Origin: Rhodobacteraceae bacterium NBU2976
GTDB lineage: Bacteria > Pseudomonadota > Alphaproteobacteria > Rhodobacterales > Rhodobacteraceae
Assembly: GCA_023630215.1 (NCBI GenBank)
Contig: JALPRQ010000002.1
Coordinates: 1 to 64,000, forward strand
Length of the DNA stretch: 64,000 nt
Direction of reading: 5' to 3'
Positions 59,315 through 64,000 of the stretch are shown here, piece by piece. Made by a program: the position numbers and the translations under genes. Each line of letters starts with the position of its first letter. Within the stretch, counting starts at the first letter, position 1. The notes beneath the pieces are model-generated. The model did not search any database. It was given only the letters and a program-made list of their open reading frames with translations, and was not told where the DNA came from.

Positions 59315-62300
59315 ATGCTTAAGTTTCGCTCCGACAGGGATCGGCCCGTCCATATGGGTCGCTACCGCGTGGAGCGGTTGGCGCGCGGTGATACGGTGCG
59401 GGATGTGCCACCTTATCAGCCGATCCATTTTGACGCCCCCCCCGAAAGTCTGATTTCCGCGATTGCGCCCTATCAAGCCATGCTGGATGCGATCCGCGAC
59501 GGCTATGCCAAGCGCGAACGCGCCGTCATTCCAGACGACCCGACGGAGCGCGCGAACCATCTGAAAGCGTTCGGATATTATCAGGATGCATCCCTGATGG
59601 GCGTCTGCCGGACCGACGGCGCGTTTCTGGATGCGCCGACCGTTAATCCGGGTGTAGCAGCGTTGGCCGAGGAATTGCGTACCAAGCAGGTGAGATCACA
59701 GGCGGCAGGTGTCGACGTGATCATGGCAGAACTGAAGGAGTCCATGTCCCGCCCGCCCGAGGCCTGCACGCACCACACGCACGCCCTCGTTTTCCTGACC
59801 GAATATGTCCGCGAGCCGGACATCCACGAACCCGGCAGCGACTGGATCAGGGGCTGTCAGGCGCATCGCGCGTCGGTGCGTGGGGCGGAAAACGCTGTGG
59901 TCATCGCGAATTACATTCGCCTGCTGGGGTATGAGGCCCGGGCGCATACCATGGCCGCGTCGGACGTTGACCTAAACCGGCTGGCCGTCGCCTCCGGTTT
60001 GGCGATTGTGGAAAATGACAAGCTGGTCGCGCCGTGGATCGGCACAGGGTTCGGGCTGGCGGCGATCACCACGACGCTGGAGATCGCCCCCGACAGCCCG
60101 CTTGCTCCGCAAAACCTGCCACGCGGTCGCCCCGCCTACAGCCACCGCCGGTTCAAGGACGGCGCACACCCGTTTGAACGCATCAAACGGGTTGAGACGC
60201 CGACAACCTACCTCGACGAAGCCCGCATTCCCCGCATCCCGAAACGCACCGACATGTTCGCGCGATCCCTATTCGGCGACATGGGCAAAAAGAACCAAGA
60301 GGCCGCGAAACGCGGCAATTATTTGCGCAAATCTGCCACCGCCTTTGCCCCTCGCCACGCGCTTGGCGCGTTCATTATGCTAGAGGATCGTGACCCTGCC
60401 CCAACCCGCAATCCGATGGTTGCCCAACAGGACAAAGCCGCCGATCTGGTCAAGGCCGCCAGCTATTTTTTGGGGATCGACGCGGTCGGCATATCGCGCT
60501 GCCCCGACTGGGCATGGTATAGTCACAACGCCGCCGCCGAGCCCATACCCCCCCGCCACGACCACGCCATCAGTATGATCGTCGATCAAGGCTATGACAC
60601 GATGGAGGGGGCCTCGGGCGACGACTGGATCGCCGCCTCGCAATCCATGCGCGCCTACCTGCGCTTTTCGCTAATAGGTGGGATCATCGCGCAGCATATC
60701 CGCAATATGGGCTACGAGGCGCAGGTGCACACGGTGATGAACTCTACCGTCCTGCAACCGCCCTTGTTGCTACTGGCAGGTCTGGGCGAGGTCAGCCGGA
60801 TTGGCGAAGTGATCCTTAACCCCTATCTCGGCCCGCGACTGAAATCGGGCGTTGTGACCACCAACATGCCGATGGCGCATGACAAACCCATCGATTTCGG
60901 CCTGCAAAAATTCTGCGATGCCTGCAACAAATGTGCCCGCGAATGCCCGTCAGGGGCGATCACGGCAGGGCCGAAACGGATGTTCAATGGCTATGAAATC
61001 TGGAAATCCGACAGCCAGAAATGCACAACCTATCGCATCACCCAAGATGGCGGTGCGATGTGTGGACGCTGCATGAAAACCTGCCCGTGGAATCTGGAAG
61101 GTCTGTTTGCCGAGGCCCCGTTCCGTTGGGCCGCCAGCCACATTCCGGCGCTGGCGAAACCCCTCGCGAAGCTGGATGATAAGATCGGCAAAGGTGGCCT
61201 GAACCCCGTCAAAAAATGGTGGTGGGATTTGGAGATGCGTGACGAAGGTCCCTATCAGCCTCCGGCCGAGCCGGTAAACAAACGCGACCTGCAACCCGAA
61301 ATCGACCTGAAATTCACGGATCAGACCCTCGCCGTTTACCCCGCCAACCTCGCGCCGCCGCCATGGCCCTATCCGTTCCCGATGGATCGGGAGGCCGGGA
61401 TCAAGGCCTACAACGAAATGCTGTCGGCGGAACAATACAAGGCGCTGCTGGCACGCGGTGCGACTGAAAAGCTGGCACACAAATACGTCGCTGATCAGGG
61501 GGAAAGTCCGGTGCTGGCGGTTGTGGTCAGCAAGGTCGAACAGATGACACCCGACATCATCAAATACGAATTTCAGTCCGCCGACGGCAGCGACCTGCCC
61601 CCCTTCACCGCGGGCGCCCATATCGACGTTGTCATCGCGCCCGAATTCTTCCGCCAATATTCGCTGTCCGGCGATCCGGCGGACCGGAAAACCTATCAGA
61701 TCGGTGTGCTGCGCGAGGATGCGGGCCGCGGCGGCTCTGTCCTGATGCAGCGAATATTTACCGAAGGACGCAAGCTTTACATCTCCAAACCCATCAACCA
61801 TTTCCCACTGGCAGAGGGCAGAAAACATTACCTGATGGGCGGCGGGATCGGTGTAACGCCCATGATCGCGATGGCGTACGAATTGCACGCCAAGGGCAGC
61901 CCGTTCGAACTCCACTACAGCTACACGTCCCGCGATTCCGCCGGATATCTGTCGGACCTCGCCGCCACCCTTTGGCGAACGCACCACCATTGCAGCGCCG
62001 ACCAAACACGCGCCGACCTATCCGCCATCCTTCGATACGAACCCGACGCCCACGTCTATGCCTGTGGCCCTGATCGCTACATCGCCGCCGTTCAAGACGC
62101 CGCCCGCGCCAATGGATTCCCCGACGAAAATATCCATATCGAATATTTCACACTGCCCGAGGAACCCGAATATGAAAACCACCCGTTCACACTGCACCTG
62201 ACCAAGTCGAATCGCGACATCCATGTCGCCGCCGACGAAACTGCCGCCGATGTTTTGAACGCCGCGGGGTTCAACGTGCTGGTCAAATGCGCCGACGGTT

Positions 62301-62446
62301 TATGCGGCACCTGCAAATGCGGCCTGATTGGCGGCGAGGTCGAACATCGCGACCATGTGTTATCGGCACAACAACGGGAGACCGCGATTATCCTCTGCCG
62401 CTCTCGCGCTGCGGACAAAGACGGGATCATTGAAATCGACCTCTAA
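59315..62446 (+). CDS. Cobalamin-dependent reductive dehalogenase fused to flavin/[2Fe-2S] reductase
   Basis: A 1043-residue protein with two halves. Residues 1-300 look like a degenerate copy of the cobalamin-binding domain; residues 370-530 are the active copy (ISRCPDWAWYSHNAAAEPIPPRHDHA, VHTVMNSTVLQPPLLLLAGLGEVSRIGEVILNPYLGPRL), followed by two [4Fe-4S] motifs, CDACNKCARECP (about 534-545) and CGRCMKTCP (about 583-591). The C-terminal half is a phthalate-dioxygenase-reductase-like module: RQYSLSG (about 778), GGGIGVTPM (about 843) and the plant-type [2Fe-2S] CADGLCGTCKC (about 992-1002). This layout is that of the catabolic, oxygen-tolerant NpRdhA/BhbA group; no twin-arginine signal, so cytoplasmic. 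GAGGGTG precedes the ATG. Confidence 0.9.
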   Translation: MLKFRSDRDRPVHMGRYRVERLARGDTVRDVPPYQPIHFDAPPESLISAIAPYQAMLDAIRDGYAKRERAVIPDDPTERANHLKAFGYYQDASLMGVCRTDGAFLDAPTVNPGVAALAEELRTKQVRSQAAGVDVIMAELKESMSRPPEACTHHTHALVFLTEYVREPDIHEPGSDWIRGCQAHRASVRGAENAVVIANYIRLLGYEARAHTMAASDVDLNRLAVASGLAIVENDKLVAPWIGTGFGLAAITTTLEIAPDSPLAPQNLPRGRPAYSHRRFKDGAHPFERIKRVETPTTYLDEARIPRIPKRTDMFARSLFGDMGKKNQEAAKRGNYLRKSATAFAPRHALGAFIMLEDRDPAPTRNPMVAQQDKAADLVKAASYFLGIDAVGISRCPDWAWYSHNAAAEPIPPRHDHAISMIVDQGYDTMEGASGDDWIAASQSMRAYLRFSLIGGIIAQHIRNMGYEAQVHTVMNSTVLQPPLLLLAGLGEVSRIGEVILNPYLGPRLKSGVVTTNMPMAHDKPIDFGLQKFCDACNKCARECPSGAITAGPKRMFNGYEIWKSDSQKCTTYRITQDGGAMCGRCMKTCPWNLEGLFAEAPFRWAASHIPALAKPLAKLDDKIGKGGLNPVKKWWWDLEMRDEGPYQPPAEPVNKRDLQPEIDLKFTDQTLAVYPANLAPPPWPYPFPMDREAGIKAYNEMLSAEQYKALLARGATEKLAHKYVADQGESPVLAVVVSKVEQMTPDIIKYEFQSADGSDLPPFTAGAHIDVVIAPEFFRQYSLSGDPADRKTYQIGVLREDAGRGGSVLMQRIFTEGRKLYISKPINHFPLAEGRKHYLMGGGIGVTPMIAMAYELHAKGSPFELHYSYTSRDSAGYLSDLAATLWRTHHHCSADQTRADLSAILRYEPDAHVYACGPDRYIAAVQDAARANGFPDENIHIEYFTLPEEPEYENHPFTLHLTKSNRDIHVAADETAADVLNAAGFNVLVKCADGLCGTCKCGLIGGEVEHRDHVLSAQQRETAIILCRSRAADKDGIIEIDL

Positions 62447-62548
62447 GCGGAAAAGCGCTGATTGGCTGAAATGCTCTTCAGACTGATCGGCGTACGCCCT
62501 ATGTGAAGGCCACGCAGTGACATGCGTCAAACTGTATTGGGGGACCAT

Positions 62549-63049
62549 ATGAAATATATTATAATTTTGATCGCGATCCTCGTCGTTGGTGGCGGCGGGT
62601 ACTATTACTACGACAAACAAGTCTCCGCCGAAGTGGCACGGGTTGAGGCGGAAAAGGCAGAAGCCGCGCGGATCGCATTAGAAGAGGCTGAAGCCGCACG
62701 CTTGGCCGAAGAAGCAGAAGCCGCCCGGCTTGCCGAAGAAGCCGAGGCTGAGGCCGCGCGTGTTGCCGCCGAGCTTGAAGCAGCGACCGCAGCCGCAGAA
62801 GCCGAAGCGGCACGGCTGGCAGCCGAGGCGGAAGCCGCTGCACAGAATGCACAGGATGCCGTTCAGGATCAGGTAGATCAGCTGACCGAACAGGCTGAGG
62901 ATGCAGCCGACGCCGCGGAAGAGGCCGTGAACGACGCGCTTCAGTCAGCAGAGGATTCCTTGCAAGACGCTGTCGACTCGGCGGTTGATGAGATGAATGA
63001 TGCTGCCAACCCCGAGGAACCGGTGGCAGAGACATCAGAAAACAACTAA
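62549..63049 (+). CDS. Membrane-anchored Ala/Glu-rich coiled-coil protein
   Basis: A 166-residue protein. GGGGGA precedes the ATG at 62549. An N-terminal anchor (KYIIILIAILVVGGGGYYYY) is followed by about 100 residues of Ala/Glu repeats (EAARLAEEAEAARLAEEAEAE type) forming a long coiled coil, then an acidic Asp/Asn-rich end with further heptads (DAADAAEEAVNDALQSAEDSLQD). It resembles anchored stalk proteins of Rhodobacterales; role unknown. Its end is 22 bases from the convergent DUF3572 gene. Confidence 0.7.
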   Translation: MKYIIILIAILVVGGGGYYYYDKQVSAEVARVEAEKAEAARIALEEAEAARLAEEAEAARLAEEAEAEAARVAAELEAATAAAEAEAARLAAEAEAAAQNAQDAVQDQVDQLTEQAEDAADAAEEAVNDALQSAEDSLQDAVDSAVDEMNDAANPEEPVAETSENN

Positions 63050-63050
63050 A

Positions 63051-63068
63051 CGTCAGTTCGCACTGACG
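63051..63068. terminator. Bidirectional hairpin between convergent genes
   Basis: CGTCAGT (63051-63057) and ACTGACG (63062-63068) form a perfect 7-bp stem with a TCGC loop between the stops at 63049 and 63072. No clear T-tract, so termination strength is uncertain. Confidence 0.45.
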
Positions 63069-63071
63069 CGA

Positions 63072-63350
63072 TTACGTCCAATTCGGCACCTGCCCGCCCG
63101 GTAATTCCTGGCGGGCACGTGCGACAGACTCGTTTGGCAAATTCATGTCGTGGCAAAACGCCAACAGGCTAGGCTCATTCGACAGTAGAAAATCCAGAAC
63201 ACTCCCCAGAAATTCGCTATCTGCTGCATTTTCCCGCAAGTGATCGGGAGACAGGCCGCTTTGTGCCATAAAGGGGCCGGATTGATCCGGGTCGGAAACG
63301 ATCCACGATAGTGCCTGAAGCGCGATTACCTCTGCCTGTCCAATATTCAC
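63072..63350 (-). CDS. DUF3572 protein
   Basis: A 92-residue protein from a GTG at 63350, which has AGGA about 8 bases upstream and matches the usual family length; frames to 63410 (ATG) or 63437 are also open. DUF3572 core: AEVIALQALSWIVSDPDQSGPFMAQSGLSPDHLRENAADSEFLGSVLDFLLSNEPSLLAFCHDMNLP. Such proteins lie beside pleD in Rhodobacterales, as here, divergently. Function unknown. Confidence 0.8.
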   Translation of the reverse strand: MNIGQAEVIALQALSWIVSDPDQSGPFMAQSGLSPDHLRENAADSEFLGSVLDFLLSNEPSLLAFCHDMNLPNESVARARQELPGGQVPNWT

Positions 63351-63437
63351 TGATCCTAATCCTGTTTGGTTACCAATGTTTAACGTTTTTCGGATTGAGT
63401 CTGCTCCCATGTTTAACCCGTGTATCTGGGAGTGCAA

Positions 63438-64000
63438 ATGTCCGGTCGCATTCTTGTTGTAGATGATATTGCTACAAATCGTCTGATCTTGCAGGCGAAA
63501 TTGTCGTCAGCCTATTTCGAGGTGCTTTTGGCCGAAAATGGTGAACAGGCGCTGGACATTGCGACAAATGAAATGCCGGACATGGTACTGCTTGATGTCA
63601 TGATGCCCGGTATCGACGGATACGCCGTTTGTTCGCGTTTGAAACGGAATCCCGACACCGCTCACATTCCGGTCATCATGATCACTGCCGCTAATGAACA
63701 ATCGGAACGGGTGCGCGGATTCCAGGCTGGTGCGGATGATTTTCTTAACAAACCGATCAACGACATGACCTTGTTCACGCGGGTGCGCAATCTTTTGCGC
63801 GTCAAGATCATGTTTGACGAACTGAAAATGCGCGAATCTACCACTCAGGAACTGGGCCTGACCGAGCTTCTGGATATGAACAGCCTCAAAAACCAAAGCG
63901 GATCGGTGATGATCGCGCCCAAAAACCAAGAACAGGGGATTGGTTGGCTTAAAAGCATGAAATCTCACCTCCCGTACGAGGTTTTTGCCTCCTATGGTGA
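63438..64000 (+). CDS. pleD: PleD-like response regulator, 5' part (runs off the window)
   Basis: At least 187 residues are encoded before the window ends. The first receiver domain is complete: ILVVDDIATNRLILQAKLS, phosphoacceptor Asp in MVLLDVMMPGIDG (near residue 53), ITAAN and the Lys in FLNKPIND. After it comes a second receiver start or linker (GSVMIAPKNQEQGIG). In PleD proteins two receivers are followed by a GGDEF diguanylate cyclase, expected beyond base 64000 but not visible. GGGAGTG precedes the ATG. Confidence 0.85.
   Translation, partial: MSGRILVVDDIATNRLILQAKLSSAYFEVLLAENGEQALDIATNEMPDMVLLDVMMPGIDGYAVCSRLKRNPDTAHIPVIMITAANEQSERVRGFQAGADDFLNKPINDMTLFTRVRNLLRVKIMFDELKMRESTTQELGLTELLDMNSLKNQSGSVMIAPKNQEQGIGWLKSMKSHLPYEVFASYG

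Overview
The window looks like a chromosomal segment of an alphaproteobacterium of the order Rhodobacterales (Roseobacter/Rhodobacter group). The signs are moderately GC-rich DNA, an SRP RNA of alphaproteobacterial type, CycM-like cytochrome c, DUF1194, DUF3572, DUF1636 and DUF817 proteins, a PleD-type regulator, a DMSP-lyase-like cupin and a cobalamin gene set mixing Cob and Cbi enzymes. This placement is inference from gene content; no rRNA is present.

Left third (1-21.5 kb): mostly small housekeeping and accessory genes. They include an ArsC-like reductase, two tandem cold-shock genes with duplicated promoters and leaders, thyX followed by an AT-rich two-gene insert resembling the lambda RexA/RexB exclusion pair, several regulators (WYL, LysR, TetR), a putative outer-membrane barrel, glyoxalase and SnoaL proteins, rsgA, the SRP RNA with a clear promoter, nudC coupled to a DMSP-lyase-like cupin, pheA and a membrane cytochrome c. 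21.5-31.6 kb: an intact yejABEF peptide ABC transporter operon, then GNAT, DnaJ/TerB, endonuclease/exonuclease/phosphatase and PepF oligopeptidase genes; peptide import and peptide hydrolysis sit together.

31.7-33.7 kb is an AT-rich islet with an asparagine-synthetase-like (PP-loop) gene coupled to a tiny ORF. 33.7-42.3 kb is a cobalamin operon read right to left: a putative riboswitch, an unlisted 48-residue membrane protein, cbiX, a cobH fusion, cobL, cobI, a cbiG-cobJ fusion, cobM and cobB, nearly all with overlapping start and stop codons. 42.4-45.9 kb holds unrelated genes, including a second AT-rich islet with a sulfotransferase-like protein.

45.9-59.2 kb is the second cobalamin operon (HAD phosphatase, cbiD, cobK, DUF1636, cobW, GNAT, cobN ... 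cobO). It is interrupted between cobN and cobO by a single-chain restriction-modification gene, which carries an in-frame amber codon and a compositionally foreign recognition domain, and by three small genes. Divergent from this operon is a 1043-residue protein that combines a cobalamin-dependent reductive dehalogenase, two [4Fe-4S] clusters and a flavin/[2Fe-2S] reductase, a plausible consumer of the B12 made here. The window ends with a coiled-coil membrane protein, a DUF3572 protein and the 5' part of a pleD-like gene.

Most notable: the self-sufficient reductive dehalogenase beside the B12 genes, the RexAB-like pair, the mosaic and interrupted R-M gene inside the cob operon, the enzyme fusions and mixed early/late cobalt route, the variant riboswitch with its hidden small gene, and the AT-rich islets. 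Family names were assigned by reading motifs from memory; no database search was possible.
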